Assembly: GCA_035647075.1 (NCBI GenBank)
Contig: DASROF010000035.1
Location: 11,300-75,299 of the forward strand
Origin: Gp6-AA40 sp035647075
Lineage (GTDB): Bacteria; Acidobacteriota; Vicinamibacteria; Vicinamibacterales; UBA2999
DNA length: 64,000 nucleotides
Direction of reading: 5' to 3'
Shown: positions 16,753 through 24,559 of the stretch, in pieces
How positions within the stretch are numbered: position 1 is the stretch's first letter
Layout of the letters: each line of letters opens with the position of its first letter
Position numbers and translations under genes: made by a program
The notes under the pieces: generated by a model
Seen by the model: only the letters and a program-made list of their open reading frames with translations
The model's database searches: none
What the model was told of the DNA's origin: nothing

Positions 16753-17795
16753 CGTCGTCCTCACGCCTGCAGGGCTATCCCGATCCAGGTCCGGGCTTGC
16801 GATTGCACCTCAACGAGAACACCGGCGGCTGCTCGGCCAAGGTGCTGGACGCGATCCGCCGTGTCGATCCGCGTGACGTGTCGACGTACCCGTCCTATCC
16901 GGAACTGGTTGGCGCATGTGCGCAGCACTTCGGCGTCGACCCGGACTGGATGCTGCTGACCAACGGCCTCGACGAAGGCATCCTGATGGCCGCTGTCGGC
17001 CACATCGCGCGCGCCCGCCTGCATGACGCGGAGACCATCGTGCCGCTGCCCGCTTTCGATCCGTACCCGAACGCGACGGCGGCGGTCGGCGCAACCGCGA
17101 TCCGGATCCCGCCGGAACCGGGGTACGTGTTTCAGACTGAGGCCGTGCTGCGCGCGATCACGCCGCGCACGCGGATGATCTTTCTGAACACGCCCAACAA
17201 CCCGACGGGCCAGTTGATTCCGCACGCCGACCTGCGGCGTATTGCCGCTGCGGCGCCGGGCGCAGTCGTGCTGATCGACGAGGCGTACATCGAGTTCGGC
17301 GGCGAGAGTTTTCTGCCGGAACTCGCTGCTCATCCGAACGTGCTCATCGGCAGGACTTTCTCGAAGGCGTACGGGCTCGCGGGGATGCGCGTCGGCATTG
17401 TCATCGGCCAGCCGGCGGCGCTCGATCCAGTCAGGATCGTCACACTGCCGTTCAACATCAACGGTGTGGCAATTGCCGCCACCCGTGCTGCGCTTGACGA
17501 CCCGGAGTTTCTGCCGGCCTATGCCCGTCAGGTCGACGAATCACGGAAGCGGATCTATGCGGCGTGTGATCGGCTCGGGCTCACCTACTGGCGCAGCGCG
17601 GCGAATTTCGTCCTGGTCCGCGTCGGCGACACCGTCGCCCCGTTCGTTCAGGCGATGGCCGCACGCAATGTCCACGTCCGCGATCGATCGAAGGATCCCG
17701 CGACAGCGGGGTGTATCAGGATCACGGCCGGCATCCTTGAACACACCGACAGAGCGATTGACGCGCTGGAGTCAGTGGTAGGGAGCGTGCGATGA
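16749..17795 (+). CDS. hisC: Histidinol-phosphate aminotransferase
   Basis: The 348-residue fold-type I PLP enzyme transfers an amino group from glutamate to imidazole-acetol phosphate. Seen are the substrate-side start LHLNENTGGCSAKVLD, the PLP region FLNTPNNPTGQLIP, the Asp of VLIDEAYIEFGG that pairs with the pyridine nitrogen, and the Schiff-base Lys in GRTFSKAYGLAGMRVG. The GTG start overlaps the hisD stop by four bases, and its own stop overlaps the hisB ATG. Confidence 0.95.
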   Translation: MTSSSRLQGYPDPGPGLRLHLNENTGGCSAKVLDAIRRVDPRDVSTYPSYPELVGACAQHFGVDPDWMLLTNGLDEGILMAAVGHIARARLHDAETIVPLPAFDPYPNATAAVGATAIRIPPEPGYVFQTEAVLRAITPRTRMIFLNTPNNPTGQLIPHADLRRIAAAAPGAVVLIDEAYIEFGGESFLPELAAHPNVLIGRTFSKAYGLAGMRVGIVIGQPAALDPVRIVTLPFNINGVAIAATRAALDDPEFLPAYARQVDESRKRIYAACDRLGLTYWRSAANFVLVRVGDTVAPFVQAMAARNVHVRDRSKDPATAGCIRITAGILEHTDRAIDALESVVGSVR

Positions 17796-18484
17796 AGGCA
17801 ACCGCGAAGGCCGGGAACAGGACGGCCACAAAGCGATCGAAGAGCACGAAGCAGGGCGGTCAGGGAGCACGCAACGTGGTGTCCGGCTTCAGCCGGACCC
17901 GCAAAGCGGCATTCGACCGGCAGACGACCGAGACCCAGATTCGCGGCGAACTGACCGTCGATGGCGGCGGGCGATACGACGTCAGCACCGGCATCCGCTT
18001 CTTCGATCACATGCTGGAGCTGTTCACGCGCCACGGCGGCTTCGATCTGACGCTCAAGGCGACCGGCGATCTCGACGTCGATCAGCACCACACGGTCGAG
18101 GACGTCGGCATCGTGCTCGGCGAGACGGTGCTGAAGGCGCTCGGAGACCGCAAAGGTATCAATCGCGCCGGGTATTTCGTGATGCCGATGGATGAAACGC
18201 TGGCGGTGGTGGCGATCGATCTCAGCGGCCGGCCGCACGCAGTCGTCGATCTCAAAGTGCGGGTCAGGCACGTGGGAGACCTGCAGACCGAGCTCGTGCA
18301 CGACTTTTTCGACGGCTTTGCTGCTGGCGCGCGCGCGAACGTGCACGCCAAGGTGCTCTACGGACGGTCGAGCCACCACCACATCGAAGCCGTGTTCAAG
18401 GCATTCGCACGCGCACTGCGGGTGGCGTGCGCCCGCGATGAACGGCTCGCGGCCATGCTGCCGAGTACGAAGGGTCTTCTATGA
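17792..18484 (+). CDS. hisB: Imidazoleglycerol-phosphate dehydratase with basic N-terminal extension
   Basis: The 230-residue protein is a monofunctional dehydratase of histidine synthesis. Metal-binding His clusters are seen in FFDHMLELFTRHGG, DQHHTVEDVG and SSHHHIEAVFKAFARAL, and the chain ends in STKGLL. Typical enzymes have about 195 residues; this one has about 45 extra at the N-terminus, rich in Lys, Arg and Thr. Within the extension lies NVVSGFSRTRKA, encoded by the REP-like palindrome at 17881-17898, so part of it looks like captured repeat DNA. The ATG overlaps the hisC stop. A later start would give a normal length, but no good in-frame start is evident. Confidence 0.93.
   Translation: MKATAKAGNRTATKRSKSTKQGGQGARNVVSGFSRTRKAAFDRQTTETQIRGELTVDGGGRYDVSTGIRFFDHMLELFTRHGGFDLTLKATGDLDVDQHHTVEDVGIVLGETVLKALGDRKGINRAGYFVMPMDETLAVVAIDLSGRPHAVVDLKVRVRHVGDLQTELVHDFFDGFAAGARANVHAKVLYGRSSHHHIEAVFKAFARALRVACARDERLAAMLPSTKGLL
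17881..17898. repeat. REP-like palindrome inside hisB
   Basis: GTCCGGCT (17881-17888) and AGCCGGAC (17891-17898) form a perfect inverted repeat read in frame as VSGFSRT. Similar GTCC-type hairpins occur in gaps at 43527, 44406 and 44440. Confidence 0.75.
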
Positions 18485-18494
18485 GAGTGTTGTC

Positions 18495-19127
18495 GTGATC
18501 GCGTTGATCGACTACGGCGCCGGCAACCTGACGTCGGTGCGGAAAGCGCTGACTGCTCTTGGCGCCGATTTTACGATTCCAACGTCCGCCGAGGTGTGCA
18601 GCCAGGCGGCCGGACTCATCGTCCCGGGAGTCGGCCATTTCGCTGCCACGGCCGCTCTCGAGGGCGAGTGGCTGCAGGCGATCAAGGCCGCCGTCGAGGA
18701 TGGCGTCCCTCTGCTCGGGATCTGCCTGGGCATGCAGTGGCTGTTCGAAGGCAGCGACGAGGCACCGGACGTCCAGGGGCTTGGCGTGATCCGCGGCCGG
18801 ATCACGAAGCTGCGCAACGATCCAGCGCGCCGGCTCAAAATTCCGCACGTCGGATGGAATGCGCTGCAATTCCGAACGAATCCGTCGACGGCGCTCGAGA
18901 CAGCGCCCCGCCTGCTCAGCGGTCTGCCTTCGGGCGCCCAGGTGTACTTCACGCACTCGTACGCAGCGCCCGTAACGGACGAATGCATCGCTGCAACCGA
19001 GCACGCGAACACGTTCTCGTCGGTCGTCGAGCGCGACAACATCTTCGGGGTGCAATTTCACCCTGAAAAATCCGGCGACGCTGGCTTGCAGATCCTTCGC
19101 AACTTCCTGCAGGCCTGCGGATGCTGA
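18495..19127 (+). CDS. hisH: Imidazole glycerol phosphate synthase, glutaminase subunit
   Basis: The 210-residue class I glutamine amidotransferase supplies ammonia to HisF. The nucleophile Cys lies in LLGICLGMQWLFEGS, the oxyanion strand is PGVGHFA, and the His-Glu pair lies in FGVQFHPEKSGDAG. The start is GTG at 18495 (translated MIALIDYGAGNLTSV), ten bases after the hisB stop; the longer frame upstream is hisB sequence read in another phase. It forms a heterodimer with HisF, whose gene overlaps by seven bases. Confidence 0.95.
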   Translation: MIALIDYGAGNLTSVRKALTALGADFTIPTSAEVCSQAAGLIVPGVGHFAATAALEGEWLQAIKAAVEDGVPLLGICLGMQWLFEGSDEAPDVQGLGVIRGRITKLRNDPARRLKIPHVGWNALQFRTNPSTALETAPRLLSGLPSGAQVYFTHSYAAPVTDECIAATEHANTFSSVVERDNIFGVQFHPEKSGDAGLQILRNFLQACGC

Positions 19128-19876
19128 CCAAGCGCATCATCGCGTGCCTCGATGTGCGCGACGGCCAGGTGGTCAAAGGGATCCAGTTTCAGCAGCTCCG
19201 GCACGCCGGCGACCCCGGCGAACTGGCGCGGCGGTACAACGTCGAGGGGATCGACGAAGTGGTGGTGCTCGATATCACCGCCACACTGGAAACCCGGCAG
19301 GCGCTCGCCCGGACGATCAACGCGGTCGCGCGCGAGATCTTCCTTCCGCTGACCGTCGGCGGCGGCATCCGATCGGAAGACGATGCGGCGGCCGCGATCG
19401 AAGCGGGCGCCGACAAAGTGAGTTTGAACACTGCAGCGCTTCGCAATCCCGATCTGATCACGACACTCGCGCGCCGCTACGGCAGCCAGGCCGTCATCGT
19501 CGCCATCGACGCCAAACGCCTGGGCGGCGGCTTCGGCGTGTTCGTTCGCAGCGGCACGGCAGACGCGGCGCGAGATGCCGTCGAGTGGGCGCGTCAGGCA
19601 GAGTCCCGCGGCGCCGGCGAGATCCTCCTGACGTCGATGGATCGGGACGGCACCAAGGCCGGCTTCGACTGCGACATGACCGCTGCCGTGTCGGATGCCG
19701 TCGAGATCCCCGTCATCGCCTCTGGCGGCGCCGGAACATTCGACCATTTCACCGATGTGTTCACGCGCGGACATGCCGACGCGGCACTCGCCGCATCGAT
19801 CTTTCACTATGCAGAGTCCAGCGTGAGCGATCTGAAGCGCCATCTCCGCGACCGCGGGATTCCCGTTCGTCTGTAA
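19121..19876 (+). CDS. hisF: Imidazole glycerol phosphate synthase, cyclase subunit
   Basis: The 251-residue TIM barrel uses ammonia from HisH to close the imidazole ring and release AICAR. The catalytic Asp pair is in RIIACLDVRDGQVVKG and VIVAIDAKRLGGGF. Phosphate-binding loops are LPLTVGGGIRSEDD and IPVIASGGAGTFDHF, and the loop LTSMDRDGTKAGFD is characteristic. Position between hisH and hisA is unusual, as hisA usually precedes hisF. hisA starts immediately after its stop. Confidence 0.96.
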   Translation: MLTKRIIACLDVRDGQVVKGIQFQQLRHAGDPGELARRYNVEGIDEVVVLDITATLETRQALARTINAVAREIFLPLTVGGGIRSEDDAAAAIEAGADKVSLNTAALRNPDLITTLARRYGSQAVIVAIDAKRLGGGFGVFVRSGTADAARDAVEWARQAESRGAGEILLTSMDRDGTKAGFDCDMTAAVSDAVEIPVIASGGAGTFDHFTDVFTRGHADAALAASIFHYAESSVSDLKRHLRDRGIPVRL

Positions 19877-20557
19877 ATGCTGATTCCATCAATCGATCTT
19901 CAAAACGGCCATGTTGTGCAGCTCGTGCAGGGCGAACGCCTGGCTATCGAGGCTCCCGATCCCGAGCCCTGGATCCTGCGGTTCTCGCGCTTTCCACGCG
20001 TGCAGCTGATCGATCTCGACGCCGCGCGTGGCCGCGGCGACAACAGCGGGATGGTCGCGTCCATCTGCCGCAGGCTGCCCTGCCGCGTCGGCGGCGGCAT
20101 CCGCAGCATCGAACGCGCGACGGAGGTACTTGCCGCCGGCGCCGATGCCGTGATCGTCAGCTCCGCTCTCTTTCGCGACGGCCGTGTCGACATCGACTTC
20201 GCCCGCTCGCTCGCCGGCGCACTCGGCGCAGACAAGGTGATCGCCGCTGTCGACAGTCGCAGTGGGTTCGTGGCGATTCATGGATGGAAGACGATCCTGC
20301 CGGTGACTGCTGTCGACGCCGTCCGCGCGCTCGAGCCGTACTGCGGGGAGTTCCTGTACACCCACGTCGACAAGGAAGGACTGATGCAGGGGACGGACAT
20401 GGACGCCATCATGGCCGTTCGGGCTGCCACGACCCGTCGGCTCACCGCCGCCGGAGGGATCACCACGTGGGAGGACATCGATGCGCTCGACGCCGCCGGC
20501 ATCGATGCGGTGGTGGGCATGGCGGTCTATACGGGACAGCTGCCGCTCGAACGCTGA
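19877..20557 (+). CDS. hisA: HisA, ProFAR isomerase, somewhat divergent
   Basis: The 226-residue TIM barrel should isomerise ProFAR to PRFAR. The first catalytic Asp lies in LIPSIDLQNGHVVQLVQG and the second in AAVDSRSGFVAIHGW. Phosphate loops are CRVGGGIRSIERA and TAAGGITTWEDI. The loop usually read as DISRDGTLQG appears as THVDKEGLMQGTD, and the protein is about 15 residues shorter than usual. These are differences from enterobacterial HisA, but the barrel and Asp pair are intact. It follows hisF without a gap and closes the operon. Confidence 0.9.
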   Translation: MLIPSIDLQNGHVVQLVQGERLAIEAPDPEPWILRFSRFPRVQLIDLDAARGRGDNSGMVASICRRLPCRVGGGIRSIERATEVLAAGADAVIVSSALFRDGRVDIDFARSLAGALGADKVIAAVDSRSGFVAIHGWKTILPVTAVDAVRALEPYCGEFLYTHVDKEGLMQGTDMDAIMAVRAATTRRLTAAGGITTWEDIDALDAAGIDAVVGMAVYTGQLPLER

Positions 20558-20576
20558 AACAGCCGTTCACAGGTGT

Positions 20577-20617
20577 GTTACGTTAGTGACCGTAATGGCT
20601 ACGGTCATTGACGTAAC
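20577..20617. promoter_or_regulatory. 18-bp-arm palindrome upstream of the ATPase gene
   Basis: The arms 20577-20594 and 20600-20617 (GTTACGT..TGACCGTA against its complement) match at about 16 of 18 positions around a 5-nt spacer, ending three bases before the GTG at 20621. It could be a repressor operator or an RNA hairpin that hides the start. Confidence 0.6.
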
Positions 20618-20624
20618 GCCGTGA
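20595..20624 (+). CDS. Possible 9-codon upstream ORF (MATVIDVTP)
   Basis: An ATG in the centre of the palindrome opens nine codons whose TGA overlaps the GTG start of the ATPase gene (GTGA). That geometry would couple translation. There is no Shine-Dalgarno and no independent evidence that it is translated. Confidence 0.25.
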   Translation: MATVIDVTP

Positions 20625-21766
20625 CTAATCCGTTCGTCTACGGCGAGGTGGTCCCGGCTGGCGCGTTCGCCGACCGCGAGACCGAGCTCGACCGGCTCGT
20701 CGACGATCTGGAGGCCGGGCAGAAGGTCTTCCTCATTTCCCCGCGGCGCTACGGCAAGTCGTCGCTGGTCCGTCAGGCGCTCACCGCGCTGTCCCGCCGC
20801 GGCCTGCTCACGGTTGAGGTGACGGTCAGCGCGTACAGCTCGTACGTCGCCTTCCTCGAGGGATACGCGCGCGCCCTGGCGGCATCGGAGTCGCGCTGGC
20901 AGCGTGCCCGGGACTGGCTGACCGCTGCGATTACCTCGACACGACCTGAGATCCGCCTCGAGCCAGCGACATCAGGACCGGGACGATTCACCGTCGCCTT
21001 TCCTCTGGTCCGCACCGAGCGCGACGTCACGCGCCTTGCCAACGAGCTCTTCGCCCTGCCCGGTCGCATCGCGGCGGAGCGCCGCCGCTCGGTGGTCGTC
21101 GCACTCGATGAGTTTCAGGCGATCGACGCGTTCAACGGCGGCAGTGTCGAGCACGCGCTCCGCGCGGCGGCCCAGCACCAACGCCAGGTCGGCTACGTCT
21201 TCGCGGGGTCCGAGCCGAGTCTGATGGAAAAGATGATTGGACCGCGGCGGCCGTTCTATAAGGCCGGACCGGTGATGCGGCTCGATCGGATTCCTCAGGA
21301 CATCTTTGCCAGCTTCATCGAGGCACGCTTCGCATCCAGCGGGATCCGTGTGGAGGCTGGCCTCGGTGCCTCGATCGTCGATCTCGCGGGCAACCTGCCC
21401 TACGACGTCCAGCGCCTCGCGCACGAAACGTGGGACGACGTGCGCGCGCGCGGATCTCGCCGCGCGACAGTGGACGACCTGCACACGACGCTCGGACGCC
21501 TGCTGTCGGAACAGGACACCCTGTTCGAGGCGCTCTGGCAGCGGCTGACACTCGCACAACGCGCGGTCCTCAGGGCTGCGGTGCTGCAAAGCGGCCGCGA
21601 GCTGCTGTCAGCGGAAACGCGTACCCGGTTCCGGCTCGGCGGCGCATCCAGCATCCAGGCCTCCCTGTCGGCGCTGATGAAACAGGACCTGCTCGTCAGG
21701 GAAGGCGGCCGCTACCTTGTCGTCGACTCGCTGTTGCGGGAATGGGTCGCCAGAAAGACATTCTGA
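20621..21766 (+). CDS. AAA-type ATPase (archaeal-ATPase-like), function unknown
   Basis: The 381-residue protein begins NPFVYGEVVPAGAFADRETE, the usual opening of the COG1672-type ATPases. Walker A is SPRRYGKSSLVRQAL (about residues 40-54) and Walker B is VVVALDEFQAI. A sensor-like segment FAGSEPSLMEKM follows. A winged-helix-like C-terminus covers about residues 290-381 (LLSAETRTRFRLGGASSIQA, then LVREGGRYLVVDSLLREWVA). Such proteins are often linked to mobile elements or to signalling, but no partner is visible here. The start is the GTG after the palindrome. Confidence 0.8.
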   Translation: MTNPFVYGEVVPAGAFADRETELDRLVDDLEAGQKVFLISPRRYGKSSLVRQALTALSRRGLLTVEVTVSAYSSYVAFLEGYARALAASESRWQRARDWLTAAITSTRPEIRLEPATSGPGRFTVAFPLVRTERDVTRLANELFALPGRIAAERRRSVVVALDEFQAIDAFNGGSVEHALRAAAQHQRQVGYVFAGSEPSLMEKMIGPRRPFYKAGPVMRLDRIPQDIFASFIEARFASSGIRVEAGLGASIVDLAGNLPYDVQRLAHETWDDVRARGSRRATVDDLHTTLGRLLSEQDTLFEALWQRLTLAQRAVLRAAVLQSGRELLSAETRTRFRLGGASSIQASLSALMKQDLLVREGGRYLVVDSLLREWVARKTF

Positions 21767-21767
21767 A

Positions 21768-23081
21768 ATGAGTGGACAGTCGCTGCTGGCGCGCCTCGGG
21801 CTGAGCCGTCCCGAAGTCCGGGCCTGGGCCCTGTACGACTGGGCCAACTCGCCGTTTCAGTCGACCGTCATCAACGCAGTCTTCCCGCTCTTCTTCGCCA
21901 GCTACGCCGCGAAAGGACTCGAGGCCGTCGACGCCACGGCACGCTTCGCATGGGCGACGACGATTGCGGTCACCATCGTCGCAATTGCGGGACCGGTCCT
22001 CGGTGCCATTGCCGACTTCAAGGCCTGGAAGAAGCGCCTGCTCGCGATCTTCATGGTGGTCGGTGTCATCGCCGTGCTGATGATGGCCGCGATCCAGGAG
22101 GGCGCCTGGATGATGGCGCTGGCGATCTTCATCCTGGCCAACATCGGCGATCGCATGAGCTGGATCCTGTACGACTCGCTGCTGCCTCACATAGCCACCC
22201 GGGATGAAATGGACCGGGTCTCAACCGCGGCATACGCGATCGGCTACATCGGCGGCGGCATTCTGCTGCTCGGGAATCTGGCCTGGATCCTGACTCCAAA
22301 AACATTCGGACTGCCGGATACGGTGGCAGCGACGAAGCTGTCCTTCATCAGCGTCGCCCTCTGGTGGCTGCTCTTTTCCTTTCCGTTATTTCGCCGAGTG
22401 CCGGAACCGCCGCGCATCATCGAGGCCGACGAAGCGCGCACGGAGAACGCGTTCCGCGCGGCATTCGGACGGGTCGGAGAGACGTTTCGCGAGCTGCGTA
22501 CGTTCCGCAACGCGCTGCTGATGCTGATCGCCTTTCTGCTCTATAACGATGGCATTCAGACGATGATCCGGATGGCGGCCGTCTACGGTGCTGAGGTCGG
22601 CATCGACAGCAACGCCCAGATTGCAGCGTTCGTGCTCGTGCAGTTCGTCGGCGTTCCGTTTTCCTTCCTGTTCGGCATGCTCGCTGATCGCATCGGCGCC
22701 AAGCCTGCCGTGCTGATCTCGGTGGTCGTCTACACGATCGTGTCGATCATCGGATACTTTCTCGCCACTGTCTGGCAGTTCTTCCTGCTGGCCTTTCTCG
22801 TCGGGACGGTGCAGGGCGGGAGCCAGGCGCTGAGCCGTTCGCTCTTTGCACGCATGATCCCGAGGCACAAATCGTCGGAGTATTTCGGCTTCTTCTCCAT
22901 CTTCGAAAAGTTCTCCGGTATCGCCGGTCCGCTCGTCTTTGCTGCGTCGGTCACCCTGTTCGGCAACAGCCGGGCCGCGGTCCTGTCGATCATCCTGTTC
23001 TTCATCCTTGGCGCCCTCGTCCTGACGCGCGTGAACGTGGGTGAAGGCGAAGCGCAGGCTGCGGCCGCGTCGCTGTCATGA
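21768..23081 (+). CDS. UMF1-family MFS transporter (Atg22-like)
   Basis: The 437-residue polytopic inner-membrane protein has about 11-12 hydrophobic helices. The hallmark of the UMF1/Atg22-like family is seen at the N-terminus: VRAWALYDWANSPFQSTV. Other family segments are FILANIGDRMSWILYDSLLP and MIPRHKSSEYFGFFSIFEKF. The substrate is unknown; Atg22 exports amino acids from yeast vacuoles. ATG 21768 lies just after the ATPase stop, and the stop overlaps the next gene (ATGA), so ATPase, transporter and epimerase may be cotranscribed. Confidence 0.88.
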   Translation: MSGQSLLARLGLSRPEVRAWALYDWANSPFQSTVINAVFPLFFASYAAKGLEAVDATARFAWATTIAVTIVAIAGPVLGAIADFKAWKKRLLAIFMVVGVIAVLMMAAIQEGAWMMALAIFILANIGDRMSWILYDSLLPHIATRDEMDRVSTAAYAIGYIGGGILLLGNLAWILTPKTFGLPDTVAATKLSFISVALWWLLFSFPLFRRVPEPPRIIEADEARTENAFRAAFGRVGETFRELRTFRNALLMLIAFLLYNDGIQTMIRMAAVYGAEVGIDSNAQIAAFVLVQFVGVPFSFLFGMLADRIGAKPAVLISVVVYTIVSIIGYFLATVWQFFLLAFLVGTVQGGSQALSRSLFARMIPRHKSSEYFGFFSIFEKFSGIAGPLVFAASVTLFGNSRAAVLSIILFFILGALVLTRVNVGEGEAQAAAASLS

Positions 23082-23971
23082 AGATTCTCATCGCCGGAGG
23101 CAGCGGATTTCTCGGTCGCGCGCTCGTGCACGCGTGCCGTGCTGATGGACACGAAGTACAGGTGCTCACACGGCATCCACGGGACGCTGGCGATGTCGGC
23201 TGGTCGGCAGAAGCGAACGGTGCCTGGGTCACTGCCCTCGAGCGTTCCGATGCGGTGGTCAACCTTGCCGGCGAGGGCATCGCGGACCAGCGCTGGACCA
23301 CACGGAGGAAGGCGGCAATCCTCGACAGCCGAGTGACCTCGACGCGCGCGCTGGTCGATGCGATTCGCGCATGCCCAGACCCTCCGCGAATCCTGATCAG
23401 CGGATCGGCCATCGGCTTTTACGGCGTGGGTGCTGAGACGCCGTGCACGGAGGAATCTGGCGCGGGATCAGACTTCCTGGCCAAGGTCTGTCAATCGTGG
23501 GAGCAGACGGCGAACGCGGCGGCAGGCGTGGCGCGCGTTGTCCTGCTTCGCACGGGCGTCGTTCTGGCTCGCGACGGTGGCGCATTGCCACGCATGGCGC
23601 TGCCGTTTCGATTCTTCGCCGGCGGGCGTCTTGGCTCAGGCAGGCAGTACGTGTCGTGGATCCACCTCGACGACTGGGTCGAGATGGTGCGATGGGCTCT
23701 TGGAAATGGCGACATCAGCGGTCCGATCAACCTGACCGCTCCCGTACCGGTCACGAACGCCGAGTTCACACGGGCGCTGGCGGCTGCGCTGCGGCGGCCG
23801 GCGCTCTTCCCTGTGCCGGGGCTGGCGCTGCGGGTTGTGCTCGGAACTGAGATGGCCGATTCGCTTCTGCTCGGAGGGCAACGCGTCCTCCCCGCCAGAG
23901 CGCAACGGCAGGGCTTTCAGTTCCGATTCGCTACCATCGAATCGGCGCTGCGGCGCATATTCAGCGATTAG
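23078..23971 (+). CDS. TIGR01777-family NAD(P)-dependent epimerase (YfcH-like)
   Basis: The 297-residue SDR-like protein starts MKILIAGGSGFLGRALV, an NADP-binding GGSGFLG motif at residues 7-13. Family segments are DAVVNLAGEGIADQRWT, SGSAIGFYGVGAETPCTEE, LLRTGVVLARDGGALPRM, YVSWIHLDDWVEMVRWAL and INLTAPVPVTNAEFTRAL. The family has the SulA/YfcH name, but its reaction is not established. The gene is coupled to the upstream transporter by ATGA. Confidence 0.9.
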   Translation: MKILIAGGSGFLGRALVHACRADGHEVQVLTRHPRDAGDVGWSAEANGAWVTALERSDAVVNLAGEGIADQRWTTRRKAAILDSRVTSTRALVDAIRACPDPPRILISGSAIGFYGVGAETPCTEESGAGSDFLAKVCQSWEQTANAAAGVARVVLLRTGVVLARDGGALPRMALPFRFFAGGRLGSGRQYVSWIHLDDWVEMVRWALGNGDISGPINLTAPVPVTNAEFTRALAAALRRPALFPVPGLALRVVLGTEMADSLLLGGQRVLPARAQRQGFQFRFATIESALRRIFSD

Positions 23972-23989
23972 GCAATCGTCAGAGGGGAC

Positions 23990-24520
23990 ATGGCGACGAA
24001 AAGAAAACGCACTGTGACATCACGTCAACCGACGAGGACATCCACGGCCCGGCGCCGGCGCGCGGCGGCGAAAGTCCGTGGTCGTCGAGCGGCAGAAAGA
24101 CACGCCAAGCGCCGCGACGATTCCAGCGGCCTTGCGCCAGGCATGCAGGCGGTCAATCCGTATCTTGCCGTCGCGAATGTCGCCGCGACGATGGCGTTCA
24201 TGGAGCGTGCGCTTGGATTCGTACGCGGTGTCGTGCTGCCGGATGCTGACGGCCAGCTCCGCTACGCGGAGATGCGCCACGGCGAATCCGCGGTGATGCT
24301 CGTCCGCAAAGGTGATCCGACGACAGCGACAGCCGGCGCGGCCGCGCTCTACGCGTACGTACAGGATGTCGACAGCGCCATCATGCAGGCTCGTGAAGCG
24401 GGCGCCGGCGTCAGCGATGCGGAAGACCGGCCCTGGGGTGATCGCGCCGCGGTGGTCACGGATCCGGACGGTTACAGGTGGGTGCTCGCAACGTTCAAGA
24501 AGCTCGCCCCGTTTACGTAG
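23990..24520 (+). CDS. VOC (glyoxalase/PhnB-like) protein with basic N-terminal tail
   Basis: A Lys/Arg-rich N-terminal tail of about 50 residues precedes a single VOC domain (residues about 52-176) with NPYLAVANVAATMAFMERAL, GQLRYAEMRHGESAVML, and DRPWGDRAAVVTDPDGYRWV. That last motif is typical of PhnB-like proteins. The domain is a half-fold, so the protein should dimerise. The tail could bind nucleic acid or be a poorly conserved extension; no trimming start is obvious. A GAGGGG Shine-Dalgarno precedes the ATG. The substrate is unknown. Confidence 0.82.
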   Translation: MATKRKRTVTSRQPTRTSTARRRRAAAKVRGRRAAERHAKRRDDSSGLAPGMQAVNPYLAVANVAATMAFMERALGFVRGVVLPDADGQLRYAEMRHGESAVMLVRKGDPTTATAGAAALYAYVQDVDSAIMQAREAGAGVSDAEDRPWGDRAAVVTDPDGYRWVLATFKKLAPFT

Positions 24521-24559
24521 GGCGTCCCTTGTTCGTGGGTCACCCCTTGACGCGGTGCC

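Noticed and set aside
19144..20586. 480-codon plus-strand frame across hisF and hisA
   Set aside because: An Arg-rich shadow in another phase of GC-rich coding DNA; hisF and hisA carry the conserved motifs.
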